Counted from the stretch's first letter, positions 34,896-48,562 are shown. The stretch: 64,000 nucleotides of DNA from Populus alba (GCF_005239225.2 NC_133301.1:5295157-5359156), one strand, 5' to 3'. Notes: generated from the sequence alone by a model not told the origin. Made by a program: numbers and translations.

Positions 34896-36331
34896 ATGAC
34901 TCCCGTCTGTCTGAACCCAGCATCGTCTTCTTTCCCTTTTGTGGATCTTAAAGAGGAGCAACACCTGCAGCTCTTTCTGTCACCGCATCAAGCTGCCACT
35001 TCTCTCTCAGGTCCTACTAATTTCTTTAACAAGACTCATGAACAAAGAGAAAGCAAACTTGCAGAGTCGCGCCAGCATGATGATCACGAGGCAAGGACAG
35101 CATACTTTAATTGCATGGTTTCATGTTTTCATTTTTCTTTTGTTGTCTTACCATTTTATTTTTCAATGTGATCTCAACTTCTGGTGTAGAGAAGCACTGT
35201 GTGGTGCCCGTACATCCTTTTCTAATGCCAATATTTACATGATCATAACATGATGAGTGTTTGTGTCGTGTAATTAATCAACAACTGTTTGCATTTAATC
35301 TCACAGAATCTTTTGATCTTAGTTTTTTTTTCTTTAATTTCATCCTCCACTAATTCTTAAGTTCCATGAGGATTAGTGTTTATTAACATTCATGATATAT
35401 ATAATTGTAATATTCTTTGATCAATTAATAGGTGTATATATGTATGGCTTGCTTGAGTAACTTTGTATACTTTGATGTTGATCTGATCAGGTTGACAAGT
35501 ACAGCATATCACTTGGCAGATCGAGCGATCATAAACTATTTCCATCATCTTCATTCCAACCTGTGGTAAATGATGATGATGATGATGATAGCAATTTCCA
35601 CAAATTATTCTCGTCGAAAACGGAGGACGGTACTGAAGGAAGCTGTGATAGTTCAGGCAATTGGATGCCCTCAAGGATGACTATGATGCAAGAAATGACC
35701 AACTCAAATCGCTCAGAAACTGATCATCAACCAATGAAATTTATGCTCAAGTTTTACAATCAGCAATGTCAGAATACCGACAACAACTCCTCTAGCAACA
35801 GCAATATTAGAGTCTGCTCTGACTGTAACACCACCTCAACCCCACTTTGGAGGAGCGGCCCTCGCGGTCCTAAGGTTTATATATTTATAAGAAATTATAA
35901 ACCAAAGCACACACGATAAATTAAGGAGAATTGTTGATGTATGCATAAAAAATGATTGCTAAAAAATGCAAATTTGTTTTTTTATGATGCAGTCACTTTG
36001 CAATGCCTGTGGGATTCGACAAAGGAAGGCCAGACGAGCTATGGCAGCGGCTGAAAATGGCGCGGTTATTTCCGTTGAGGCATCATCATCTTCGACGAAG
36101 AGTAAGGTAAACAGCAAGGTAAAGAAACTGCGGACGAGCCATGTTGTGCAAGGCAAGAAACTGAGCAACAAGCCTCCCAATCCACCTCTTCAGAGCCAAA
36201 AGAAGCTTTGTTTCAAGAATCTTGCATTAAGTTTGAGCAAAAATCCAGCCTTACGACAAGTGCTTCCACATGATGTGGAAGAAGCTGCAATCCTACTAAT
36301 GGAACTATCTTGTGGCTTTATTCACAGTTAA
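34896..36331 (+). CDS. B-class GATA transcription factor (GNC/CGA1-like), three exons
   Basis: Proposed exons are 34896-35090, 35491-35874 and 35993-36331, all phase 0, giving 305 residues. The zinc finger straddles the last intron: CSDCNTTSTPLWRSGPRGPK, then SLCNACG, i.e. C-x2-C-x18-C-x2-C, followed by the basic RQRKARRAM. The C-terminus AAILLMELSCGFIHS carries the LLM motif of B-class GATAs. The N-terminus (MTPVCLNP, LQLFLSP) fits the GATA21/22 group. Known role of that group: light-, cytokinin- and nitrate-responsive nuclear regulators of chloroplast development and greening. Exon 2 starts VDKYSISLG after TCTGATCAG. The first intron appears to use a GC donor (GAG|GCAAGG). An alternative GT donor at 35118 would add nine residues. 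No disabling change seen. Confidence 0.9.
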
Positions 36332-38440
36332 ATCTTTTTTATTTTCTTTTGTTCTTTGATTTTGTTCTAGGAATTTGTCAGCTTGTTTAATTTCTGTCAG
36401 CGAGAGAGATCTTTTTTTTTTCCCTGCATGCCGCAAACAAAGTATGGCTGGCTTCCTATCAGTCTGTCTTGAAATAATTGAAATCAGTAATAATATCTAA
36501 GGTCTTCCAGGCACATCTATCAATATTGATTCAATTTCTTGCAGCTCTTCTACTGCTTGTATATGATACTTCAATGTCCTAAGAATGTTAGATTAATTAG
36601 CACAGTCCATTGTAAGATATTTTTCAGCTATATTCCATGATGCCTAAATCTTCCGAAACATACACAGGTTTTTTTGTTTCAAGTATTGTCAGAATGCACA
36701 GTCAATCAATTTAATTGTCTGGCTAACAAGTACAGGTTATTTTTAAAAGAAAAATGTTACATAAAATTAACCAAAAAAAGAAAAGAAAAGGGCAACGTAT
36801 ACAAGCACCGTGGATTAAGAGTGCGCAAAAACAAATGTACATGCGCCACAAAAATTGCTTGAGTTTCTTGTTGGTGGTTTTGTGTGATGCTAAAGTGCCA
36901 CAGACAAGCTGATCCATGTCGAAAACCTTCCCTTGTAGCAGCATTGACAGCGCAGAGATGGTGAAATGATTGGTCTCATCCTCCACATGGAAAGAAATCT
37001 TGGAAAAAAGAAATCCGAAGCTAAGAAAAAGGGCTATGGATCAGTAATGTTTGGTTAGTTTTCAAGGATAAGGTTTACAGGCCAATGAACAATAAATTTT
37101 TTTTTATTAGTGTCGATGTTGGCCCGAAAGGTGAGTGAATTTGGCATAGAACGATCGAATGGTTGTGTTTCACAATATGAGATAAGGGAAGGGAGAAAGG
37201 TATTCTTGCAAAGGTATCATAGCTCACAAGTCATTGCAAGTAAAACAATGTCACTCCTCCAAAATCATCTTCCACGCCATTAATATCACAAATAGAACAC
37301 AATTTAAATCAATTTTGCTCGGTAGTAGCTAAATAAATTACTCCTTGCTTTGTTTTCTTAGTGTGGCTGAAACTTATTGATCCAAGGAAAGACATGGTTT
37401 CCTTTTCATTTTTCTCATTATTTCACCTCTATCACACTCTATCATGGTCCACATAACTCAAATTCAAGGCAATTCACATTTCCTTCAAATTGACTCCTAA
37501 AACCCTAACATTAATTTATAAAATTAAGCATTAATTCTACTTATATTTATTTAAACTCTTTATACGGTGATGGAATGAAGTTCGAATCAAAACCAATAAA
37601 ATTTTTCCCACACTTCTCTTCTCTTCCCTCTTTACTATGAGTTTCTCTCTTTAGAATCACATGTCTCTTCACTTGTTCTTCTTTAATTTCTTGTTTTTGA
37701 AAAATCAAACACTCTCCCCTTCTTAAATAAGCTCTGAATCTTGGTTTTTCTCTAAGTGTTTTAATATAAAATTGATAAAGAAAAGAAGAAATTCTTTGTT
37801 TTCTCCCTCTCTACTAAACCGGCAACTTATAAAAGGTGGAAAAGAGAATTTGTTTTCTATTCTATTACCATTTTACCCTCCTTTAACCTATGTCTCTTAA
37901 TTTTCTAGTAAAATTCTTGACTTCTAGTGCAACCCTAATATTAAAGTCAATTTATTTAATGTTTTATTTTCTCACGGTAAAATCCTCATTACTGTTATTT
38001 AAAATTCACGGGGTTTACAAATATCCTCTCTATTAAGAGAGTTTGTTGTGAAAACAAAATTATTATTATAAATCTTTAAAGATTAGGTAAAAACTCTTGG
38101 TATTAGTGAGGAGATTTCACCAAAGAAAAAAAAAGTTTGAAAAAGAGTTTTATTCAAGTGGTGTAAAAAGCTTTATATGGATTCATCAAGTGGAATTGTG
38201 CTTTGAGTTTGGACTAGTAAAAGAATACAATACTCAAGTACGGTTTAATACTTGAGATGTAGAAGTAAACTTGTTGAACTATGTTAAAATGAATATGCAA
38301 ATTCTTTTCCTTAACTCTTTACTTTAAGTACTTTAATAATATTGTTGATTATTATATTTACTTGAAGTAATTTGTTGTAAGTATAAAATTTAGTGATATA
38401 CCTAATTCACCCTTCTCTTAGGTGTTAAGTTGCTTTAATC
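36332..38440. other. 3' flank and intergenic, possible copia 5' LTR remnant
   Basis: No gene recognised. The right part (about 37900-38440) may be the degraded 5' LTR of the following Ty1/copia element, since it ends in a sequence (AATTCACCCTTCTCTTAGGTG) typical of copia LTR ends. No partner LTR was found. Confidence 0.45.
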
Positions 38441-38449
38441 ATTGAACAA

Positions 38450-41400
38450 CAATTCATATCAAAGCTTAATTCTTATATATAAAGTTTATTTAAACTTTGA
38501 GTATAATTATAACTACTAGTTATAATCTTCAAAATAAAGGATCATTTACATCTAGACCATCTTTTTTTTTATGGTAATGATTATGCATAATGGAAAGTTA
38601 AAGTGACAATTTATCTTCAATCTATTGATTTTAATTTGTGGTTATACGTAGAAAATGAACTTAATAGACCCATTGAAATTGAAAATAGTATTGAGATTCC
38701 TAAAACTAAAAGTGAATATATGGATAATGATAAGAAATTGCTTTACATGGATGCCAAAGCTACGAACATGTTATATCGTGCTTTAAGTAAAAGTGGATTA
38801 AATAGAATTACATCATGTAAAAATACTAGAGACATTTGGCATGCTTTAAAAGTAACTCATAAAGAAACTAACACAGTCAAATAGTAAAAAATTAACATGT
38901 TAATTAGCTCATCAATATGAGTTGTTTAAAGTGCTTCCTGGTGAATCCATTACTAGCTTATTTACTAGAACAAATACCAATACAGATATTTTAGAGGCAC
39001 TTGGTAGAACATATATTAATGCCAAAATTATGAGCAAAATTCTTAGGTTTCTACAAAAACTTGGAAAGCAAAATATCTCACCAAACTTCCATTGAAGGAA
39101 CTTATTGATTCTTTGAAGACTCATGAAATCACTATGGATAAGCAAAAAAAGAAGAAAAGCCAAAGAAAAACTTGACATTCAAAACTATCCATCACATTAG
39201 AGATGATGAGGATGATGATGAAAGTGATCATGAAGGCATTAAAGAGAAAATTGCCTTAATCATAAAGTACTTCCAAAGTTTCCTAAAGAAGAAGCAAGGC
39301 AAGAAAGATTCTCAAACTACAAGAAAGATTCAAGCAAAGAGCTTCTAAGATGCTAGAAATACAACATAACAGGTCATATTAAAGTAGATTATCCACTTCT
39401 TCAAAATAAAAAAGAAGAGTTATCATCATAAGAGGGAAATGACAGTTACTTAGAGTGATGATCTAGATTCAAGCTCAAGTGATGAAAAAGAAAATGTGGC
39501 AAACATGTGATTTATTGCAATCAAAAATGAAAATGAGGAAGGAAAAAGTTCAAAATATAGTACCTAAAAACATATGATGAATTTAAAAAATTAAGTTCGA
39601 AATATAGTACCTTAAAAAATAATTGTGTGTATTACTTGTAGAGAAACAATTTTAGAAAAGAAAGTTTGTATTATGATTGATGATAGTAATGAGATAAATT
39701 AACTTGAAGACAAAAACAAATAGTTAAAAGAAAAAATAAACAAGTTGAATAAAACCTTAGCACAATTCACACAATGCTTTAAAATTATAGAAATGATGCT
39801 TTTCAAGCCAAATTTGTGTTTTTAATATAAAAAAGGGTTTAGGTTATCAACTTAAAAAGGACCAAAATTATTTAAAGAACTATTTTTTAAAGCTAAACAA
39901 TCTTATGGCTCTAATTATAAATGTAACTATTGTATAGCTATAAATCATTTGATTTATGCATGTCTTATTAGGAAGGACAAAGTTTATAATGTAACTTGGG
40001 TTTCAAAAGGAACCACCTCCAATAACAAAGAACCCAAAAAGGTATGTGTACCAAAAATCTCATCTTGATTTTTGTGTGTATGAATCAAAGGAGTATGAGA
40101 AATAGTTTTTGGATAATGTTTGCTTTATATATATGATCAAAGACGACTTATTATTTTCAAGCATTACCAAAATAAATGGAGGCAATGTCATATTTAGAGA
40201 CAACTTAATAGGAAAAATAATTAGAGTTGGCAGTATTGGAGGTAAATCTTTTCATTCCATTGAAAATGTTTTTCTTGTTAATAACCTAAAGAACAACTTG
40301 TTTAGCATTAGTCAATTATGTGATAAAGGCTATAAAATTGTTATTAATCATGCAAGTTGTTTAATTCTCGAAAATGATAAAGTAATCTATGGAGGAATTA
40401 GAAAAGAAAATGTCTAAAAGATTAAAATTGATGCACACATGAGAATAGAAAGTTGTCTTGTTACCATTATTAACGATTTTTTTTGTGCATAGAAGACTAT
40501 GTCATATTAGCATGGATATCCTTTTTAACCTAGTTAAAAATAAACTAGTTAAAGGTCTCCCATAAATAGTATTTAAAAATAAAAAATTGTGTGATGCTTG
40601 CCAAATGGATAAACAAGTGAAAACTTCTTTTAAGAGCAAAAATCACATTTCAACCAAAATAATATTTAGAATTACTACACGTAAGTCTTTTTGGACCCAC
40701 TAGGACTAGAAATATTAGTTGTGATAGATAGGTGTTTGTAATTGTTGATGACTTTACAAGGTATACTTGGGTATTTTTTTTAAGTCTAAAGATGAAACAA
40801 TTTATGAATTTATAAAGACTTTTTAAAAAATTAAAAATAAAAAGGGCTTTTCTATAATAAACATAAGAAGTGATCATAACGGTGAATTTATAATCGATTT
40901 ATTTGAAAGGTTTTGTGAAGAAAAATGATACCTTCATAACTTTTCAATTCCTAAAACTCCCCAACAAAATAAGATTGTGGAAACAAAAAATTGTTATCTT
41001 CACGAAATGGCAAAAGCTATGTTTAAATGAATTTGATACGTTTAAATGAATTTGATATACTTAAATGTTTTTGGGTATAAGCTATAAAAACTTATTTCTA
41101 TGTTTAAAATTGTGTTACTTTGAGAACATAGTTGAAAAAGACTCCTTATGAGAAAACCCAATATATCTTATTTTAAAGTTTTTTGTTCAAAATGCTTTAT
41201 TCTCAATACTAAAGATAATTTAGATAAATTTCATTTGAAATTCGATGTTGGAATTTTTCTTGGCTATTCCTTATTTAACAAAGTATATAAAGTTTATAAC
41301 AATAAAATACATTATCTTAAGGAATCCATGTATGTTGCATTTGAGAAAACTTAAAATGAAAAAATTGTTGAGATTCTAGATGACATAAATAAAAGTATTT

Positions 41401-42660
41401 AACATTTAAGTCTTAATGATAAAAACCCTATGAAGACAAACAACAAAGGCATATAATCAATTATAGATGGTAAGTAACTACTTTGTACCCTTAAAAAAAC
41501 TAAGGTATGTAAGCTCTCATCCTCATGAATTAATTATCAGTAATCATTTTAAAGGGGCATTAGAGTTTCACAGAAATATTAGTTGTCATTTTGTATTTGT
41601 TTCTCAAATAAAACCTAAATCATTTTTAGAAGCTAAAAATGATGAAGAAAAAAGGATTTTAGCTATGGAAGATGAGCTAAATCAATTTGAAAGAAATGAT
41701 GTTTGGGAACTAGCTAGTCCCTAGACCTAATAATCAATCAATAATAGGAATAAAATGTGTGTTTAGGAACAAGGTTGATGAACATGGGACCAAAATTTTA
41801 AACAAAGCTAGACTAGTTGTTAAGGGTTTTAATTAAGAAGAATGTACAAATTATGAGAAAACCACATGGTTTTGAAGATTTTCATTTCCCCGATCATGTT
41901 CTCAAACTTAAAAGGCCTTTTCTAGTTTAAAACAAACACCTAGAGCATGTTATGATATACTCAAGTCTTTTCTTATTGATAATGATTTTAACATTGGTAA
42001 AATTAAGTGCACCCGTTTTAGAAAAAGAAAAGGCAAAGATATCTTGATTGTACAAATTTACGTTGATGATATTATATTTGATGCTACTAATGAGTATCTT
42101 TATAAGGATTTTGCAAAATTCTTTCAAGATAATTTGAAATGAGCATGATAAGAGAGTTGAACTTCTTTCTTAAATTGCAAATCAAAGAAACAAAAGATGA
42201 CATTTTCATCAACTAAAGCAAGTACATTTAGGATCTTCTAAAAAGATTTGGAATGGAACATGTTAAAATAGTTGATACACTAATGGGAACATCAACAAAG
42301 GTTGATATTGGTGAATATAGTAAGAATGTAGAATCATCAAATATTGAGGTATGATTAGATCACTTTTATACTTAATTGTTAGTAGACATGATATTATGTT
42401 TTATGTATGTCTCTATGCATGTTTTCAAGCTTGCCTTAAAGAATCGTATGTTAGTGTCATAAAGCACATTTTTTATTATTTGCATAATACTATAAATTTA
42501 GGGTTATGGAATCCAAAAGGAAGTTAATTAAGCTTAATAAGCTATTTGAATACAAACTTTGCTGGATATAAAGTTGATAGAAAAAATACTAAAGGACTGT
42601 GAAGAGCAGATTGTATTACATCTTTATGTCTTGGTCAACAATGAAGCCATGATCCTTTTA
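38450..42660 (+). mobile_element. Ty1/copia retrotransposon, heavily decayed
   Basis: Plus strand, order gag, protease, integrase, RT, which is the copia order. A weak primer-binding-site match (CATATCAAAGCTT) is at about 38457. Gag (UBN2-type) is at 38603-38884 (FNLWLYVENEL, IWHALKVTHKE). A broken CCHC knuckle lies near 39350-39400 (YNITGHIKVDYP). The protease/pre-integrase part is at 40109-40417 (GGNVIFRDNLIGKIIRVG, NNLFSISQLCDKGYK). Integrase is at about 40480-41040 (IRSDHNGEF, PKTPQQN). RT pieces lie at 41630-41724 (EDELNQFERNDVWEL) and about 42056-42080 with the catalytic YVDD. Many stops and frameshifts; no LTR pair seen. Confidence 0.88.
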
Positions 42661-42663
42661 GGC

Positions 42664-42823
42664 ATAGTTTTAAAACCCATCCTGACCTGACAGGTTGACC
42701 TGGGACTGGAACCAGGCCGGGTTTAAAAAACACTTGCCAGGAATTTGGCCAGTAAAACCCATTTGATCTGGAGGGTTGACCTGGGACCCATAAGACTTGG
42801 GTAAACCTAGATGAGACTCAACT

Positions 42824-42884
<61 letters not shown>

Positions 42885-43612
42885 TAAAACGTCATTGTTT
42901 TAGCCTTTTACTGTGAACCCATTTGCAACATGAAGACAGAAAACCTAAACTCTTCAATATGTAAAGCCACATTAGTTGTAAAAAAAAAAAGCAAAGGAAT
43001 TTAAAATCTTAAAACCATTTTTTCCTTTGCTTCCTCCTCAAATCTTAAAATCTTCTCGGCATGCAATGGGGAGAGAGATGCATGCCGAATGGTGGTGGTA
43101 GACCTGTGGGTTGGTGGATGGATACGTTGGTAGATCAGAGAGAGTTTGTTAAGCAGTTGTTTTGAGGGGGGGTCAAATCTTGTGGTGATAATGGCGATCT
43201 GGTATTGATTTGTGTGGGTGTGGATTAAGGTCTTTCGTGGTGAAAATCGGCGCATGTTAGCAAAACAAGGATTTTTAAGATGAAGAGTTAGGAAGATTAA
43301 AGAGAAAATGAAATAATGGGTTTGTTGTGATTACTAAGCAGGGATCTTGGAACAGAGGATAAGAGAGAAAGAAAAATAGTGTTTTTTTAGTGGTGTGGTT
43401 TTGTGGATTGCAAAGAAGATAGGTGTAGGGGAAAAAGCTACAATTAATGGGTAGCTTTTAGAGTTTTATCGGAGAGATAATAGCCACGAATTTAAAATTA
43501 GTGGAATTCTTCTTCTTTTTTGGGTTGATCCGGGTCAACCCATCTAACCCATGACCCGATTATTATATCAGGTTGACCACCGGATCAAGTTTAAAAATTA
43601 TACTTTTAGGTT
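42664..43612. mobile_element. TIR-like element with TA microsatellite
   Basis: The left end CATAGTTTTAAAACCC is matched by inverted right-end sequence (AAGTTTAAAAATTAT at about 43590, and more exactly GGGTTTAAAAACTATG at about 43827). Both ends carry GC-richer words around GGTTGACC/GGTCAACC. The inside holds an (AT)n tract (42829-42880) and a 10-bp perfect hairpin, TCGGCATGCA (43056-43065) with TGCATGCCGA (43079-43088). No transposase frame. Class unknown. Confidence 0.55.
42829..42880. repeat. (AT)n microsatellite
   Basis: About 50 bp of uninterrupted TA dinucleotides inside the TIR-like element. Confidence 0.9.
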
Positions 43613-44010
43613 TTTCTTTTCTTTTCTAATGTAATCTTAATTTTTATATTTTTAGGACCTGGTGATGATGGTTTCCTAAAAAACCTGCTCACTTCTTATG
43701 AACAAAATCATACAAATAAATTAACAAGATACTATTTCCCTTTTCTTACTCAATCAACAATTCCATTCGATCAACCCATTTGACTCATGACCTGATCATT
43801 ATACCAAATTGATCACTGAATCGGGTTTAAAAACTATGCTTTTATGTTTTGTTTTTTCTTTTCTAATGTAATTTTAATTTTTATATTTTAGGATCCCATG
43901 GCGATGGTTTCCTAAAAAACTTGATCACTTCATACAAATAAAATCATACAAATAATAAATTAACAAGTTTCCTTTTCATACTCAATCAACAATTCTATTC
44001 CATACAAATC
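43536..44010 (+). repeat. Two-copy direct tandem repeat of ~237 bp
   Basis: CTTTTCTAATGTAAT starts at 43621 and 43858 (237 apart). The copies also share GGTGATGATGGTTTCC / GGCGATGGTTTCC, AACAAAATCATACAAAT-like words and ACTCAATCAACAATTC. The duplicated unit includes the right terminus of the TIR-like element plus flanking DNA. Confidence 0.75.
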
Positions 44011-45064
44011 AATGAGATAGAAATTTCATAAATTTAATACTCTTTTTGTTAAACATGTGCATATATTGGAATTTAAATATGAATTTTATTTATTTATTTC
44101 CATCCATCGTTGCATTGGGCATTGTGTATCCTTGACTATTAATTATATTGTACAATGTTAAATTGCATTGCGAGTCTTCAGCGGCATTTGTAAAAACAAA
44201 AACATATTATATTTAATTCCATTCATTGGCTCCTCGAATTCAAAAGAATTTATTGGTATTCTTTTAAATATATAACAAAAAGATTTAATCTAAAAAAAAA
44301 AAAAAAAACTAACAAGAATGCCATGCAGATGTAGTTACCTTTTCAAGCCGGTTAAATCAAGATGGGAGAGAGCACTCCCTCCTCCATGGACGTCATTTGC
44401 TCCAGACCGAAACCCTAGCAGATAGATCATAGCCTAATTATGACTGAGCGTTATTTTTGTTCAATGAGAAGAAGTGATTGGTGAGGCGTGAAGATAAGCA
44501 GAGTGTGAAAGTGCTTATGCCACCAAAGGACTTCAGATCTTATGGATTTGCATTTTCATGTATTTTAAGACCAGATAAAATAGCTCTTGTCTGGAATGAA
44601 ATTTGAACGCATCTTGATCCATTGATACCAATCCCTTTTGGTTCAATAACTTCCTTTCGTTTTTTTTTTTTTTTTTTTTGAGATCTGCTAAATTTCTTCA
44701 GATTGTGATATCCTCGAAACTGTCCTTTTCCTCTAGTTGCCTTTGCCACGCACCACCATCGGATCTTGAAGCCTGGAATTTCTTTTTGAAACTTGGATTT
44801 TCTTAAATATTAAACACACACACATGACACAACGAGCCAAGTTACACCATAAATATTCGAGTGCTAAAATCTATAATGAGACAAAATTCACCCCCGATGT
44901 TCCATGGAGCAAAAATAATCATCACTTACCTTCAAACTTTATTTCCTCCCTCCCTCAACAAACCTATTTCCTTTTTTCCTTCCTCTCTCAGTTATAACAA
45001 CAAAAAAAGCGTTGAACTTTCTGTCTTTTTCTGTCCCTCTCTTTTCTCCGTGTGTTTTCCACTC
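44011..45064. other. Upstream region of the glycine dehydrogenase pseudogene
   Basis: No separate gene recognised. The segment nearest 45065 (pyrimidine-rich, 44930-45060) looks like the 5' UTR of the source gene. Confidence 0.5.
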
Positions 45065-48000
45065 ATGGAACGTGCAAGGAGGCTAGCTAATCGTGCCATC
45101 TTGAAAAGGCTGGTTAATGGATCAAAGCAAAGCCACAACCAGGCCAGAAATGAATCATCTTTGCTAGATTCTTCATCTTCTGTATCATGCACTCCTTCTA
45201 GGTATCTTTCCTCATTGTCATCATTTGGCTCTACAAGTCCTAGATCAGGTTTATTTCCTGGAAACGAAAATAGTATATCCCATAATGTTGCTGCTGTTTC
45301 TGCTAGTTATTATGGTGTTGGGTCCCAGATAAGATCCATTTCGGTTGAATCTTTGAAACCAGATGACCATTTCCCTCGCCACCATAACTGAGCCACCCCA
45401 GAAGAACAAACCAAAATGGCTGAATTATGTGGCTTTGATACTTGATTCATTTTTAGATGCAACTGTGCCTAAATCGATTAGACTTGATTCTATGAAGTTC
45501 TCAAAGTTTGATGGAGGGTTAACTGAGAGCCAAATGATTGAACATATGAAATACTTGGCATCAAAGAATAAGGTTTTCAAGTCCTATATTGGGATGGGAT
45601 ATTATGACACTCATGTTCCCCCCGTCATTTTGAGGAATATAATGCAGAATCCAGCTTGGTATACGCAATACACACCGTACCAAGCTGAGATATCTCAGGG
45701 TAGATTGGAGTCTTTGCTCAATTACCAAACCATGATTACGGATCTTACTGGATTGCCTATGTCAAACGCTTCATTGCTTGATGAAGGGACTGCTGCTGCA
45801 GAGGCAATGGCTATGTGTAATAATATTCTTAAGGGAAAGAAAAGGACTTTTATTATTGCTAACAATTTCCACCCTCAAACTATTGATATTTGCAAGACTA
45901 GAGCTGGTGGTTTCAATCTTAAGGCAGTCACCCCAGATCTTAAGGATATTGATTATAAATCTGGGTATGTTTGTGGTGTCTTAGTTCAGTATCCAGGGAC
46001 TGAGGGTGAAGTTTTGGATTATGGGGAGTTTATAAAGAATGCTCATGCTCGTGAGTTAAGGTTGTTATGGCATCGGATTTGTTGGCTTTGACGATGTTGA
46101 AACCTCCCAGTGAACTGGGCGCGGTTCGGCTTAGAGGTTTGGTGTTCCAATGGGTATGGGGGTCCTCATGCAGCATTTTTGGCTACCTCACAAGAGTACA
46201 AGAGGATGATGCCTGGTAGAATTATTGGTGTTAGTGTTGACTCTTCGGGAAAGCCTGCTCTGCGTATGGCAATGCAAACTAGGGAGCAGCATGTTCGCAG
46301 GGACAAGGCTACCAGCAACATCTGTACTGCTCAAGTAAGAAATTACTGTTTATACTGTTCTTTTTTGTTTAATATTTTGAGAAATGCTTGTATAGAGTAA
46401 TGAAACTTATTAAGTTGCCCTGTCTTTGACGAAGTTACGAGACAGAGTGCCTAGTTCATAATCATTGGCCCTTTGCACATTTCGTAAGCTGGTTGTTCTT
46501 TGGTTATAAGGAATCTCTTGTTTTGTTTAGGCTTTGCTTGCAAACATGGCTGCAATGTATGCTGTCTATCATGGACCTGGAGGCCTTAAAACCATTGCCC
46601 AAAGGGTCCATGGTCTTGCTGAAGCGTTTGCTGTTGGACTGAAGAAACTTGGGACAGTTGAAGTACAGGGCCTTCCCTTCTTTGACACTGTGAAGGTTAA
46701 GTGTGTTGATGTAACTGCAATTGTTGATGCTGCTTACAAAAGCGAGATAAATTGAGTGTTATAGATGCAAATACCGTAAGTGTGATCCCATCTGTTGTGT
46801 AATTTGACTTTTACTCTATGTCATGCAATTATGAGAACATGGTTTGCTTTCAGATTACCGTTTCCTTTGATGAAACAACCACCTTAGAGGATGTTGATAA
46901 ACTTTTCAAAGTTTTTTTCTGGTGGAAAGCCTGTTAGTACTTCTCTGCTACTGCATGTTTCTAATAAGGTTGTTACCATAAATCATAATCTTGAAAATAA
47001 TACTATTCACTTCTTTCTTTCAAATGTCAGGTCCCTTTCACAGCTGCATATCTGGCACCAGAGGTTCAGAATGTGATCCCATCTGGACTAACAAGGGAGA
47101 GCCCTTATCTGGCTCATCCAATCTTCAACATGTATAGACTATTCCTCAAAATCTGAACTGCTCAGGGTTATTATTTGGAAGCCATCTGATTTCTGTTTGA
47201 TTTTATCAGGTACCATACCGAGCATGAGCTGCTCAGGTGTATGCATAGATTGCAATCAAAAGATCTTTCTGTGTGCCACAGTATGATTCCACTGGGATCT
47301 TGTACAATGAAATTGAATGCTACAAGTGAAATGATGCCAGTGACATTTCCTAATTTCACTGATATTCACCTTTTGCGTCAAGTGAACATTCTCAAGGTTA
47401 CCAGGTAGATAGTTGCACATGTTTCTTAAACAGAAATTTGAGAGATCTGCTATGCTTTTTGGTGTGACGCGAACAAATCTTGTGTATGATAAAGCAAATT
47501 AACCTTTGTTCAATTCCGGTATTGTCTCAGGAAATGTTCAATGAATTGGGTGAACTATTGTGTACAATTACTGGATTTGACTCTTTCTCATTGCAACCTA
47601 ATGCCGGTGCTGCTGGAGAGTGTGCTGGGCTTATGGTTATTCGTGCCTATCATAAGGTACGGTGATGCCAAATATTCATTAAAAAGACTGCTTATTCAAT
47701 ATCCCTCGACTCATGGAGTCTATGAAGAAGGAATCGATGAGATATGTAAGATAATTCATGACAATGGTGGTCACGTATACATGGATGGGGCTAACATGAA
47801 TGCTTAGTTCTGTGTTCTCAAACTATCTACATTTGGTTTTGCCATTCCATATTTTGGTTAAACATCTTACTTCCTGTAAGCTTTCCTGTTTGATATGGTC
47901 ATTTTACTTCATAGAATATTTTCTGCAGAAGACATAAACAGCTCCAACACCCTTCGATTCTTATAAGCACCTTTTATGCCATGAGTGATGGTTGTTCTTT

Positions 48001-48562
48001 GAGTAGAGAAGGTATGAGCATCCTAATGTTCAAAAATTCATTCTATGCCATATGGGAAGAGTTGCACTTTGAAGGGTTGTGAATCAGACTGTAGCCAGAC
48101 CATGATGTCTTCTTAGTAATTCAAATCAGGAATGGCTTTTCATCATTTTGATTTATAGACTGCATTTCAAATTTATGAGCAAATTATAGTAAAGCAAAGA
48201 TGTGGATCTGAACTTTTAGTTTTCTTTATCCTGTGCTTTTCATTCTTGAAGATTCATGGTACCTCCATAAAGCATCCGTGGGGTTAACTGAATAGCTCAT
48301 GTCATCTGAATATCAAATTTCAATGAAATGTCTGGATTAGAACTATGTAAATGAGAAATCTGGTGGTGAACATGTTACATTTTGATTTTATGTTCTTCGT
48401 CCTTACAGGTTGGTCTCACAAGCCCAGGTTTTATTGGAGCTGATGTTTGCCATCTCAATCTCCACAAAACATTTTGCATTCCACATGGAGGGGGTGGTCC
48501 TGGCATGGGCCCTGTTGGTGTGAAGAAGCACTTAGCACCATACCTACCTTAACATCCTGTGG
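45065..48562 (+). pseudogene. GLDP: Glycine dehydrogenase (P-protein, glycine cleavage system) pseudogene
   Basis: Starts with a mitochondrial presequence-like N-terminus ([17 protein letters not shown]). The P-protein sequence is highly preserved: [46 protein letters not shown], and the PLP site HLNLHKTF (Lys codon 48466-48468) before GGGGPGMGP. Functional P-protein (about 1040 residues) decarboxylates glycine in mitochondria during photorespiration. Damage: TGA at 45389-45391, a 2-base deletion near 45443, frameshifts and loss near 46030-46150, a TGA near 46753, a frameshift near 46915, a deletion of roughly 60 codons after RAYHK (about 47660), and TAA at about 48550 with no later exons. 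Introns are retained (for example donor 46335, acceptor 46530), so it arose by DNA duplication. Confidence 0.93.

Noticed and set aside
35118..35119. GT donor for the first GATA intron
   Set aside because: In phase but a poor donor context; kept only as an alternative to the GC donor at 35091.
44540..44749. Lysine-rich minus-strand frame
   Set aside because: It is produced by a T homopolymer (44660-44678), with no recognisable protein.
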